In this document: positions 53,002-63,403 of the stretch, piece after piece
Position numbering within the stretch: the stretch's first letter is position 1
Layout of the letters: each line of letters begins with the position of its first letter
Assembly (NCBI RefSeq): GCF_003259365.1
Contig: NZ_QLLY01000013.1
Span: 124,001-188,000, forward strand
Direction: 5' to 3'
Origin: Streptomyces sp. PsTaAH-137
GTDB taxonomy: Bacteria; Actinomycetota; Actinomycetes; Streptomycetales; Streptomycetaceae
DNA: 64,000 bases
Program-made: the position numbers and the translations under genes
Notes under the pieces: generated by a model
Told to the model about the DNA's origin: nothing
Databases searched by the model: none
The model's input: only the letters and a program-made list of their open reading frames with translations

Positions 53002-53061
53002 GGTTAATCGATATACCTGCGGGGGTGCGAGCAACTTACGAGGGCAGGGGGAAACGGTCAA
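53002..53061 (-). promoter_or_regulatory. Promoter and LacI-type operator of the sugar ABC operon
   Basis: On the minus strand the -35 box TTGACC (53061-53056) and -10 box TAAGTT (53038-53033) are separated by exactly 17 bp. Downstream, at 53017-53002, GGTATATCGATTAACC is a 6-of-8 palindrome centred on TCGA, placed from about +10 to +25, where a bound LacI repressor would block elongation or escape. The solute-binding protein GTG follows 35 bases later. An inverted pair CGGTCAACC/GGTTGACGG flanks the -35 box. Confidence 0.72.
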
Positions 53062-53103
53062 CCCCCCGTTGCGCAGGGTGAAACGGGAGGTTGACGGCAT
53101 GCG

Positions 53104-53135
53104 TGTGGCCGCCACCGGATCCGGTGGCGGCCACA
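53104..53135. terminator. Perfect 32-bp palindrome, terminator of the second GH3 gene
   Basis: Bases 53104-53135 form a perfect palindrome (TGTGGCCGCCACCGGA arm and its complement), 12 bases beyond the GH3 stop. It separates the AraC-LacI-MFS-GH3 unit from the ABC operon. Confidence 0.85.
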
Positions 53136-53147
53136 GGCGCGAGCAGA

Positions 53148-54974
53148 TCAGTACGACAGGTGGTGCCCGAGGCGGTGCAGCGGCGCCGCGGTGTCGAAGG
53201 GCACGTCCTCGCGGCTCTCCTCGACCGCCTTCATCGACGACGGCAGATCGAACGGCAGCCGTCCTTCCGGTGCGCAGCGCCCGAAGACCAGATCGAGCAG
53301 GGCGTCGTCCTCGGCCCCGAAGTCACCCACGACGGCCGTCGCCGCCCCGGCGATCCCGGTGAGCACGGCCGGCCGCTCCAGGTAGACGAGCACGACCGTC
53401 GGCACCCGCGCCGCGAGGGCGCCCACGTGCTCCACGACCTCCTCGGGGAAGTCGAGCGACCCGCCGTGGAACCATTCGCTGAGCGCCGTGCCCCGGTCCT
53501 CGTAGGGGGCCCGCAGTCGCACCAGGGCGACCTCGGCGTCCGCCACGTCGGCGACCGGCGTGCCGTACGCGGCGACCAGCTCGGGGTCCAGACCTTCCGT
53601 GTACACGCGCAGACCCGCGCCGTCGGAGAGCGGCAGCAGCGCATCGGCGCTCTCGGACTTGTCCACCGCGTCGTTCGTCACCGCGTCGCTCTTCACCGCG
53701 TCGTTCTTCACCAGGACCAGCGAACGCCGCTGCGCCCGCCGCCCCGCCTCGCGCAGCGGTGCCGAACCGACCGTCGCCACGGCTGCCTCGGGATCGACCC
53801 GGCGCCGCTCGAACAGCCCGAGCCGGAACTTCTCGCGCAGCAGCCGACGCACCGAGGTGTCGATCCGCGCCTCGGTCACCACGCCGTCGCGCACGAGCTC
53901 GACCACCAGCTCCGTGCAGTCGTCCCCGCCGAACTGGTCGACGCCCGCGTCGAGTGCGCGGGCCAGCCGCTGCGCCGGGGTCAGCGCCTCCAGGCCGTAG
54001 GCGTGGGCGTCGAAGACATCGCCCGCGAGCATGGTGGACTCGATGACGTTCCAGTCGGTGCAGACGATGCCGTCGAACCCGTAGTGGCCCCTCAACAGGT
54101 CGGTCACCACCGGCTTGTTGAAGGCGAAGCCGACCTCCTCCCAGCCGGGCACGGCCAGCGGCATCCCGTAGTAGGTCATCACCTGCGTGGCCCCCGCGCG
54201 GAACGCCGCGTCGAACGGCAGCTCGTGCAGCCGGGACAGACCGCCCGGGTAGACCTGCTCGCGGTGGGCGGGGTCGTGGGCGTCCTCGCCGCCCAACTGC
54301 GGCCCGCCGCCGGGGAAGTGCTTGACCATCGCCGCGACCGAAGCGGAGCCGAGGTCGTCGCCGCCCCGCAGGCCCCTGATGAACGCGGCCGTCAGGTTGG
54401 CGACGGTGACCGGGTCCTCGCCGAACGTGCCGTACCCGCGCGACCAGCGCGGATCGGTGAACAGGTCGGCCATCGGCCCGAGCGCGACCCGGATGCCGAG
54501 CGCGGTGTACTCGCGCCGCACCACGTCCCCGTACTCCTCGGCCAGGCGTACGTCGCCGATCGCGCCGATGCCGGTGTGCTCGGGCCAGCGGGACATCCGC
54601 TCGATGGCCTGGCCGGCGGCCGGGCTGGAGAACATGCCGTGCCGGGGGTCGGTGGAGACGGTCACGGGGATGCCGAGCCGGGTGCCGGCGGCGAGGTCCT
54701 GGAGCCGGTTGTGCCAGAGCGCGATCTCGTACGGGTCGGTCCCGTTGAGCAGATTGAAGTGCGTGATGTGCCGGCCGGCGACCAGCTCGTGGGCGGTGCG
54801 CACACCGTTGGCCGCGTCCGGCTCGGCGAGCAACCGGCCGCCCGGAGCGAGAGTGTTGGCGGTGTGGAAGAGCTGTCCGGCCTTCTCCTCCAGCGTCATG
54901 CGGGAGAGCAGGTCCTCGACGCGCCGCTCGACGGGGAGCTCGGGGTCCAGGTACGGGGTGGTGGGGTGGTTCAT
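53148..54974 (-). CDS. GH3 family beta-glycosidase, compact form with repeat insertion
   Basis: A 608-residue GH3 enzyme with the barrel and sandwich domains but no fibronectin-III tail. Motifs: ADLFTDPRWSRGYGTFGEDP, VKHFPGGGPQ, and the nucleophile Asp307 in GIVCTDWNV. No signal peptide. Between VLVKND and LLPL, where relatives have only a few residues, there is an insertion NDAVKSDAVTNDAVDKSESADA encoded by three 15-bp repeats at 53664-53708. I start at the ATG at 54974 with AAGGAAG upstream; the frame extends into the MFS gene without support. It probably cleaves a sugar brought in by the MFS carrier. Confidence 0.9.
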   Translation of the reverse strand: MNHPTTPYLDPELPVERRVEDLLSRMTLEEKAGQLFHTANTLAPGGRLLAEPDAANGVRTAHELVAGRHITHFNLLNGTDPYEIALWHNRLQDLAAGTRLGIPVTVSTDPRHGMFSSPAAGQAIERMSRWPEHTGIGAIGDVRLAEEYGDVVRREYTALGIRVALGPMADLFTDPRWSRGYGTFGEDPVTVANLTAAFIRGLRGGDDLGSASVAAMVKHFPGGGPQLGGEDAHDPAHREQVYPGGLSRLHELPFDAAFRAGATQVMTYYGMPLAVPGWEEVGFAFNKPVVTDLLRGHYGFDGIVCTDWNVIESTMLAGDVFDAHAYGLEALTPAQRLARALDAGVDQFGGDDCTELVVELVRDGVVTEARIDTSVRRLLREKFRLGLFERRRVDPEAAVATVGSAPLREAGRRAQRRSLVLVKNDAVKSDAVTNDAVDKSESADALLPLSDGAGLRVYTEGLDPELVAAYGTPVADVADAEVALVRLRAPYEDRGTALSEWFHGGSLDFPEEVVEHVGALAARVPTVVLVYLERPAVLTGIAGAATAVVGDFGAEDDALLDLVFGRCAPEGRLPFDLPSSMKAVEESREDVPFDTAAPLHRLGHHLSY

Positions 54975-55006
54975 GGCGGAACTTCCTTGTACGGCAGTGG
55001 TGTTGC

Positions 55007-56284
55007 TCAGCGCCGCTTGACGGGGAGCACGGCGGGGATCGCGCACAGCGCGGCGAGCAGGCCGAAGACGAACAGCGCGGGGTAGTTGTCCCCGCCGCCG
55101 AGGGCGAGCAGCGTCGGCGCGATCAGCGTGATCAGTGAGTAGGGCAGGGTCGCGGCGATGTTCATGACGCCGAGGTCCTTGGCCGCGTTGTTCGGGTCGG
55201 GCAGGACGTCGGCGGGCAGCGCGATGTCGACGGCGAAGTACACGCCCATGCCGATGCCGACGATCGCCTGCGCGATCAGGAACCCGGTCACCGAGGTGGC
55301 CAGCGCCATCACGCCCATCGACGCGGCGAGCAGTACGGCGGCCGCGAACACGATGGGCTTGCGGCGCCCGATCCGGTCGGAGATCCGGCCCGCGGGCACG
55401 GTCGCGATCAGGATGAAGATGTTCGCGACGAGGCTGCCCAGGAAGACGTAGTGGGTGACGGCATCGTCGTTCTGGTGCAGGTAGTCGGAGAGGTAGTACG
55501 CCATGTACGTGGTGACGGTGGCGTACGAGGTCCACATCAGGAAGCGGCTCAGCCAGGCCCAGCCGAAGTCCGGGAAGCGCACCGGGTTGGTCCACAGGAA
55601 GGCGATCAACTGCCGGGGCGTGAGCGAGGGCACCTGCTCGGCGCTGACGCGGCGGTCCCGCCCGTAGAGCAGGAACGGCACGACCAGGGCGGCGCCGACG
55701 AGGGCCGGGACCAGCATGAGCGCGGTCGTGGAGGCGTTGAGGGCGTCGACCAGGAAGGTGCCGCCGAGCGTCGCGAGGGGGTTGGCGAGCGCGAGGACCG
55801 CGGAGGCGAAGCCCATCTGCCGCTCGGGCACCTGGTCGGCGAGCGCGCCGTAGATGGCGGCCACCAGCGCGTTGTAGAAGCACTGCGCCAGGCACCAGCC
55901 GACGACGATCTCCCAGGTGCTGTCGGCGTACGCGATCACCGCGATGCCGACGAAGCCGCCGGCCGTGCCGATCACCATCCAGGGGCGGCGGGCGCCGAAC
56001 CGGGACGTGGTGCGGTCGGAGAGCAGTCCGAAGAGGGGATTGGCGACGAGGGCGACGAGCGCGCCGACGCCGAGCGCCAGCGACAGGGTGCCCACCTTGC
56101 CTGCCGCGTCCATCCGCTCGACCTTGAGCGCGACGGAGACCAGGGAGGGGACCAGGACGCCCATCCAGGCGCCGAGCAGCGCCAGGAAGTGCACGAGGAC
56201 GAAGGTGCCGGGGACGCGCTGCTTGGCGTCGTCCCCGGGCGGTACGGGGGCAGCGCCGGGATCGGCACTGACGGGGACGGACAT
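55007..56284 (-). CDS. MFS sugar transporter
   Basis: A 425-residue, 12-helix major facilitator. Loop 2-3 reads FGLLSDRTTSRFGARRPWMVIGT, loop 8-9 GRISDRIGRRKPIVF, as in glycoside or sugar carriers of actinobacteria. I start at the ATG at 56284 because AAGGAG lies ten bases upstream; an ATG at 56308 would overlap that site. It lies between a LacI gene and a GH3 glycosidase, all on the minus strand with short gaps (48 and 32 bases), so the cargo is probably a glucoside or oligosaccharide. Confidence 0.88.
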   Translation of the reverse strand: MSVPVSADPGAAPVPPGDDAKQRVPGTFVLVHFLALLGAWMGVLVPSLVSVALKVERMDAAGKVGTLSLALGVGALVALVANPLFGLLSDRTTSRFGARRPWMVIGTAGGFVGIAVIAYADSTWEIVVGWCLAQCFYNALVAAIYGALADQVPERQMGFASAVLALANPLATLGGTFLVDALNASTTALMLVPALVGAALVVPFLLYGRDRRVSAEQVPSLTPRQLIAFLWTNPVRFPDFGWAWLSRFLMWTSYATVTTYMAYYLSDYLHQNDDAVTHYVFLGSLVANIFILIATVPAGRISDRIGRRKPIVFAAAVLLAASMGVMALATSVTGFLIAQAIVGIGMGVYFAVDIALPADVLPDPNNAAKDLGVMNIAATLPYSLITLIAPTLLALGGGDNYPALFVFGLLAALCAIPAVLPVKRR

Positions 56285-56332
56285 GGTCACAACTCTCCTT
56301 CGAGTCATGGGTGGTGCTCGTGGTGCGGGGCG

Positions 56333-57334
56333 TCAGCCGGCGTGGGTGCCGCAGGAGTCACGGATCACGAGTTCGGTGGGGACGGTGAAGTGGGCGGGGG
56401 GCCGGCCGTGCTCGATGGAGTCGAGGAGCATCCGGACCGCGGCCGCGCCCATCTGCCGGAACGGCTGGCGGACCGTGGTCAGCGGCGGCCGCATGACCCG
56501 GGCGATGGGGGAGTCGTCGAACCCGGTGACGGCGACGTCCTCGGGGACCCGGTGGCCGCTGGTGTGCAGGGCGTTCAGCGCCGAGAAGGCGATCTCGTCC
56601 CAGGCCGCCGCGAGACCGTCGGGGTCGGTGCCGAGCAGCTCGGTGATCTCGTCGGCGGTCGGTTCACGGTCGGCGGGCAGCAGGGTGAGGGCCGGGTCGT
56701 AGGCGATGCCGCCCTCGCGCAGGGCGTCGAGGTAGCCCTCGAAGCGTTCCTGGGCGAACGCGTCGTTCATCTGCCCGCCCACGAAGGCGATCCGGCGCCG
56801 CCCGTGCCGCACCAGGTGCAGCACCGCCTCGCGGAATCCGGCGCGGTTGGTGCTCTCCACGTACGGCAGGTCGAGGCGGTGGCCGCGGTCGTCGATGACC
56901 ACCGTCGGCATGCTGGTGTGGGCGATGGCGCCGATGTGCCGGGGCGTGCCCTCGGGCATCAGCAGGATCAGCCCGTCCATCGGCAGCGTCGGCAGGGTCT
57001 GCGTGACGAACTCCCGCTCGGCCTGCTCGCCCGGCCGCAGCGGATGCACCAGCAGGTGCAGGCCGCGCCGGGCGCTCTCCTCGGCGATGCCGTACTGGAT
57101 GTCGGAGTAGCCCCACCACTGCTCCAGCGGCATGAGCAGCCCGAGCGTGTCGTGCCGGCCGGTGCGCAGGGAACGCGCGCTGACGCTCGGCGCGTACCCG
57201 AGGTCGGCGGCGATCCGCTGGATCCGCTCGCGGGTCTCGGCGCCGACGTCGGGATGCCCGTTCAGCGCGCGGGAGACGGTGGGCTTGCTGACACCGGCCT
57301 CGCGGGCGATGTCCGCGATGGTGACACGGGGCAT
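56333..57334 (-). CDS. LacI family regulator of the MFS-GH3 operon
   Basis: A 333-residue LacI protein. Its HTH is TIADIAREAGVSKPTVSRALNGHPDVGAETRERIQRIAADLGYAPSVSARSLRTGR. The sensor part includes HTSMPTVVIDDRGHRLDLPYVESTN and VAVTGFDDSPIARVMRPPLTTVRQP. It heads the LacI-MFS-GH3 set, and a perfect 34-bp palindrome with a LacI-type centre lies 51 bases upstream of its ATG, consistent with autoregulation. Confidence 0.92.
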   Translation of the reverse strand: MPRVTIADIAREAGVSKPTVSRALNGHPDVGAETRERIQRIAADLGYAPSVSARSLRTGRHDTLGLLMPLEQWWGYSDIQYGIAEESARRGLHLLVHPLRPGEQAEREFVTQTLPTLPMDGLILLMPEGTPRHIGAIAHTSMPTVVIDDRGHRLDLPYVESTNRAGFREAVLHLVRHGRRRIAFVGGQMNDAFAQERFEGYLDALREGGIAYDPALTLLPADREPTADEITELLGTDPDGLAAAWDEIAFSALNALHTSGHRVPEDVAVTGFDDSPIARVMRPPLTTVRQPFRQMGAAAVRMLLDSIEHGRPPAHFTVPTELVIRDSCGTHAG

Positions 57335-57384
57335 GGGGCCTCACCTGGGTCGTCGAGCGGTGCTCGGGGCTTTCGTACGATTCT

Positions 57385-57418
57385 GGAACTGTTCCGCAAT
57401 CGATTGCGGAACAGTTCC
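57385..57418. promoter_or_regulatory. Perfect 34-bp palindrome, probable LacI operator
   Basis: Positions 57385-57418 read identically on both strands. The centre CGCAATCGATTGCG has the AAnCGnTT pattern of LacI operators, and each outer arm GGAACTGTTCC is itself a near palindrome. It lies 51 bases upstream of the LacI start and 56 bases beyond the AraC stop. It could also form an RNA hairpin, but no T-run follows on the minus strand. Confidence 0.75.
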
Positions 57419-57474
57419 GAAAATAACCCCGGCGGGTCGTGGGGCGCAAGGGGCCCCGCCGTCGCCGGGGTCGC

Positions 57475-58389
57475 TCAGACCTGCTCGGCCCGGAACCCGG
57501 CCGGTGTCACCCCCGCGTGCTGCTGGAAGTACTTCGAGAAGTTCGCCGAGTCCGGCACGCCGACCGCCGCCCCGATCCGGCCCACCGGCAGTTCGGTGTG
57601 GGCGAGCAGGCGTTTGGCCTCCAGGACCACGCGCCGGTCGATGAACGCCTTCGGCGTGAGGCCGGTCGCGGCGCGCACCGCGCGGACCAGGGTCCGTCGC
57701 GAGTAGCCGAGCTCGTCGGCGTACGCGCTGACGCTGTGGTTCGTCGTGAACTGCTTCTCCACCGCCGCCCGGAACCGGGTGAAGGTGGTGTCGGCCTGCG
57801 GTTCGAGGGCGTCGGCCGCGGCCTGCGCCGACACATGGGCCACCCGCAGCATGAAGGCCGTCAGCGCATGGCGCAGGACGCTGGTGTGCAGGCTCAGCGG
57901 GAGGGTCGAGGTGTCCAGGTACTCGCGCTGCAACTGCTCCAACGACGCCCGGATCGCCGCGCGTTGGGCCTCGTCCGGGTGGAGCAGCGGCGGCCGGTCG
58001 TAGCGGTACATACCGGTCGCTTCGACGACGGCGCGCGGCAGGAAGCCGGGCTGCATCGTCAGGCTCGTGCCGACGTACTCGTCCGTCGGCGAGAACCCGT
58101 GCACCTGCCCCGGCCGGATCCACAGGATGTCGCCCGCCCCGGCCTCGTACTCGGTGAAGTCGATCATGTGGCGGACCGGGCCCGCGCGGAAGAACAGCAG
58201 CACGTGGAAGTCGATGCGGTGCGCCCGCCGGGACGGGACGGCGCTCCCCTCCCAGGGGCCGCCGGCCCCCATCGGTCCGACGCGCATGCCGACCCCGGAC
58301 AGGCTCTCCGCCGGGTCGAAGGGATACGTACGGATGTGCTCCGTCGCTCCCAGATGTGCGCTCGGATGTGCGGGGTCCTGCTCCGGCAT
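57475..58389 (-). CDS. AraC family regulator with N-terminal cupin sensor
   Basis: A 304-residue AraC protein. The N-terminal half has a cupin-like arabinose-binding fold (RAHRIDFHVLLFFRAGPVRHMIDF, GDILWIRPGQVHGFS). The C-terminal two-HTH domain reads SAYADELGYSRRTLVRAVRAATGLTPKAFIDRRVVLEAKRLLAHTELPVGRIGAAVGVPDSANFSKYFQQHAGVTP. GAGGAA is five bases before the ATG. It is divergent from tkt (184 bases between starts) and upstream of the LacI-MFS-GH3 genes, so it may activate either. Confidence 0.9.
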   Translation of the reverse strand: MPEQDPAHPSAHLGATEHIRTYPFDPAESLSGVGMRVGPMGAGGPWEGSAVPSRRAHRIDFHVLLFFRAGPVRHMIDFTEYEAGAGDILWIRPGQVHGFSPTDEYVGTSLTMQPGFLPRAVVEATGMYRYDRPPLLHPDEAQRAAIRASLEQLQREYLDTSTLPLSLHTSVLRHALTAFMLRVAHVSAQAAADALEPQADTTFTRFRAAVEKQFTTNHSVSAYADELGYSRRTLVRAVRAATGLTPKAFIDRRVVLEAKRLLAHTELPVGRIGAAVGVPDSANFSKYFQQHAGVTPAGFRAEQV

Positions 58390-58487
58390 GCGTGTTCCTC
58401 GGTGTCGGGCTTCTCTGCTGTCCCATTTTCACCGAACGCTGGCACGGGGCCACCTGTCGCCCAAAAAGTATGACCTTTAAATTTGAA

Positions 58488-58502
58488 CCTGGTCCGACCA
58501 GG
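58488..58502. promoter_or_regulatory. Palindrome CCTGGTCCGACCAGG in the araC-tkt promoter region
   Basis: A perfect 7+1+7 palindrome lies about midway between the AraC and tkt starts, next to the AT-rich TTTAAATTTGAA. It is a likely operator for tkt-tal-zwf-opcA or the AraC gene; the binding protein is unknown. Confidence 0.55.
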
Positions 58503-58573
58503 AGCTTTGGATTCTGGCGGCCGGTGCCTCGCGGCGCCTTTGATGGACAACGGATGCGAAGGAAGTCATACAG

Positions 58574-60670
<2,097 letters not shown>

Positions 60671-60731
60671 CCTCCACGCACCCCACGAACCTCACCGCAC
60701 TGAGTCACACCGAAGGAAGATGAAGCACACC

Positions 60732-61859
60732 ATGAGCAACGCCGCTACCTCGTCGCCCCTCAAGGCCCTGTCCGACGAAGGCGTTTCCATCTGGCTGGAC
60801 GACCTGTCCCGCACCCGCATCGAGTCCGGCAACCTCGCCGAGCTGATCGAGAAGTCCCACGTCGTGGGTGTGACGACCAACCCCTCGATCTTCCAGGCCG
60901 CCATCGGCGCCGGCGTCGGCTACGAGGACCAGCTCGCCGACCTGGCCGTCCGCAAGGTCACCGTCGACGAGGCCGTCCGCATGATGACCACGGCCGACGT
61001 CCGCGCCGCCGCCGACATCCTGCGCCCCGTGTACGACGCGACGAACGGCCGCGACGGCCGCGTCTCCATCGAGGTCGACCCGCGCCTGGCGCACGACACC
61101 GAGGCCACCGTCGCCGAGGCCAAGCAGCTCGCCTGGCTCGTCGACCGCCCCAACGTCATGATCAAGATCCCGGCGACCCTCGCGGGCCTCCCGGCGATCA
61201 CCGAGGTCATCGGCCTCGGCATCTCGGTCAACGTCACGCTGATCTTCTCCCTCGACCGCTACAAGGCCGTCATGGACGCCTACCTGGCCGGTCTGGAGAA
61301 GGCCCACGAGCGCGGCCTCGACCTCTCCGTCATCCACTCCGTCGCCTCGTTCTTCGTCTCCCGCGTCGACGCCGAGATCGACAAGCGGCTCGACGCGCTG
61401 GGCACCGACGACGCGAAGGCCGTGCGCGGCAAGGCCGCCCTCGCCAACGCCCGTCTCGCCTACGAGGCCTACGAGCAGGTCTTCGCCTCCGAGCGTGCCA
61501 CCAAGCTGGAGGCCGCGGGCGCCAACAAGCAGCGCCCGCTGTGGGCCTCGACCGGCGTGAAGGACAAGGCGTACAAGGACACCCTGTACGTCGACGAGCT
61601 GGCCGCCCCGGGCACCGTCAACACGATGCCGGAAGGCACCCTGAACGCCACCGCCGACCACGGCGACATCCACGGCGACGCTGTCTCGGGCACCTACGAG
61701 ACCTCCCGCGAGGAGCTGGCCGCCGTCGAGAAGCTCGGCATCTCCTACGACGAGGTCGTCCAGAAGCTCGAGGACGAGGCCGTGCAGAAGTTCGAGATCG
61801 CCTGGAACGACCTGCTCGCCACGGTCGCCGACCGCCTCAAGGGCGGCGAGGCCAAGTGA
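60732..61859 (+). CDS. tal: Transaldolase
   Basis: A 375-residue transaldolase of the long actinobacterial type. The Schiff-base lysine is Lys145 in NVMIKIPAT; VGVTTNPSIFQAAI and SVNVTLIFSLDRY are the other signatures. Two ATGs are possible: 60720 directly abuts AAGGAAG, while 60732 has it at usable spacing, so I choose 60732. The gene follows tkt by 61 bases and zwf starts within its stop codon. Confidence 0.95.
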   Translation: MSNAATSSPLKALSDEGVSIWLDDLSRTRIESGNLAELIEKSHVVGVTTNPSIFQAAIGAGVGYEDQLADLAVRKVTVDEAVRMMTTADVRAAADILRPVYDATNGRDGRVSIEVDPRLAHDTEATVAEAKQLAWLVDRPNVMIKIPATLAGLPAITEVIGLGISVNVTLIFSLDRYKAVMDAYLAGLEKAHERGLDLSVIHSVASFFVSRVDAEIDKRLDALGTDDAKAVRGKAALANARLAYEAYEQVFASERATKLEAAGANKQRPLWASTGVKDKAYKDTLYVDELAAPGTVNTMPEGTLNATADHGDIHGDAVSGTYETSREELAAVEKLGISYDEVVQKLEDEAVQKFEIAWNDLLATVADRLKGGEAK

Positions 61860-63403
61860 GCGGCGCCTCCCTCCCGTCGCAGGAGTGGGCCAACCCGCTC
61901 CACGACCCCCGCGACCGCCGTCTGCCGCGCGTCGCGGGCCCCTCGGGGCTCGTCATCTTCGGTGTCACCGGTGACCTGTCCCGCAAGAAGCTGATGCCGG
62001 CGGTCTACGACCTCGCCAACCGCGGTCTGCTCCCGCCCGGCTTCTCGCTCCTCGGCTTCGCCCGCCGCGAGTGGGAGGACCAGGACTTCGCCCAGGTCGT
62101 CCACGACTCGGTGCGCGAGCACGCCCGTACCCCCTTCCGCGAGGAGGTCTGGGCCCAGCTCGCCGAGGGCATGCGCTTCATCCCCGGCGACTTCGACGAC
62201 GACACCGCGTTCAAGCAACTGCGCGAGGCCGTCGATGAGCTGGACGAGAAGCGCGGCACGAGCGGCAACTACGCGTTCTACCTCTCGGTCCCGCCGAAGT
62301 TCTTCCCGAAGGTCGTCCAGCAGCTCAAGAAGCACGGCCTCGCCGACGCCCCCGAGGGCTCCTGGCGGCGCGCCGTCATCGAGAAGCCGTTCGGCCACGA
62401 CAGCGAGTCGGCCCGCGAGCTCAACGCGATCGTCCACGACGTGTTCGCGCCCGAGCAGGTCTTCCGCATCGACCACTACCTCGGCAAGGAGACCGTCCAG
62501 AACATCCTGGCGCTCCGCTTCGCCAACCAGATGTACGAACCCATCTGGAACCGGTCGTACGTGGACCACGTGCAGATCACCATGGCCGAGGACATCGGCA
62601 TCGGCGGCCGCGCCGGGTACTACGACGGCATCGGCGCCGCCCGTGACGTCATCCAGAACCACCTGCTCCAGCTGCTCGCCCTGACGGCGATGGAGGAACC
62701 GGCCGCGTTCGACGCCGAGTCCCTCGTCAACGAGAAGCTCAAGGTCCTCAAGTCCGTCCGGCTCCCCGCCGACCTGGAGCGCTCCACCGTGCGCGCCCAG
62801 TACGCGGCGGGCTGGCAGGGCGGCGAGAAGGTCCGCGGCTACCTCCAGGAAGACGGCATCGACCCGCAGTCGAAGACCGACACCTACGCCGCGGTGAAGC
62901 TGGAGATCGACAACCGCCGCTGGGCGGGCGTCCCGTTCTACCTGCGCACCGGCAAGCGCCTGGGCCGCCGCGTCACCGAGATCGCGGTCGTCTTCCAGCG
63001 CGCCCCGCACTCGCCGTTCGACTCCACCTCCACCGAGGAACTCGGCCAGAACGCGGTCGTCATCCGGGTCCAGCCGGACGAGGGCATGACCGTACGCTTC
63101 GGTTCGAAGGTCCCGGGTACTTCGATGGAGATCCGTGACGTCTCGATGGACTTCGCGTACGGCGAGTCGTTCACGGAGTCCAGCCCCGAGGCGTACGAGC
63201 GGCTGATCCTGGACGTGCTGCTCGGCGACGCCAACCTCTTCCCGCGCACGGAGGAGGTCGAGGAGTCCTGGCGCATCCTCGACCCGGTCGAGGAGCACTG
63301 GGACAGCCACGGCAGGCCCGCCCAGTACGCCTCCGGCAGCTGGGGCCCGGGGGAAGCGGACGAGATGCTCGCACGAGACGGACGGAGCTGGCGCAGGCCA
63401 TGA
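61856..63403 (+). CDS. zwf: Glucose-6-phosphate 1-dehydrogenase
   Basis: A 515-residue enzyme that oxidises glucose 6-phosphate to 6-phosphogluconolactone. NADP site GVTGDLSRKKL is at 36-46; substrate and catalytic motif RIDHYLGKE is at 204-212; VRIQPDEG-like VIRVQPDEGMT is near the C-terminus. Start is GTG at 61856, overlapping the tal stop (GTGA), with GAGG five bases upstream. The opcA ATG overlaps its own stop. In actinobacteria it needs OpcA for full activity. Confidence 0.96.
   Translation: MSGASLPSQEWANPLHDPRDRRLPRVAGPSGLVIFGVTGDLSRKKLMPAVYDLANRGLLPPGFSLLGFARREWEDQDFAQVVHDSVREHARTPFREEVWAQLAEGMRFIPGDFDDDTAFKQLREAVDELDEKRGTSGNYAFYLSVPPKFFPKVVQQLKKHGLADAPEGSWRRAVIEKPFGHDSESARELNAIVHDVFAPEQVFRIDHYLGKETVQNILALRFANQMYEPIWNRSYVDHVQITMAEDIGIGGRAGYYDGIGAARDVIQNHLLQLLALTAMEEPAAFDAESLVNEKLKVLKSVRLPADLERSTVRAQYAAGWQGGEKVRGYLQEDGIDPQSKTDTYAAVKLEIDNRRWAGVPFYLRTGKRLGRRVTEIAVVFQRAPHSPFDSTSTEELGQNAVVIRVQPDEGMTVRFGSKVPGTSMEIRDVSMDFAYGESFTESSPEAYERLILDVLLGDANLFPRTEEVEESWRILDPVEEHWDSHGRPAQYASGSWGPGEADEMLARDGRSWRRP

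Noticed and set aside
48768..55895. Extended frames suggesting LacI and GH3 proteins of 609 and 915 residues
   Set aside because: The extensions are shadows of the neighbouring permease and MFS genes. The conserved proteins start at 49790 and 54974, with coupling or ribosome sites.
57385..57418. Perfect palindrome as a phage or plasmid attachment or resolution site
   Set aside because: No integrase, recombinase or tRNA is nearby, and the LacI-type centre plus position before a LacI gene explain it more simply.
44528..57475. Sugar block as a recent horizontal island
   Set aside because: Base composition, codon use and ribosome sites look like the flanks, and no mobility gene or direct repeat boundary is visible. 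Comparison with relatives would be needed to claim transfer.
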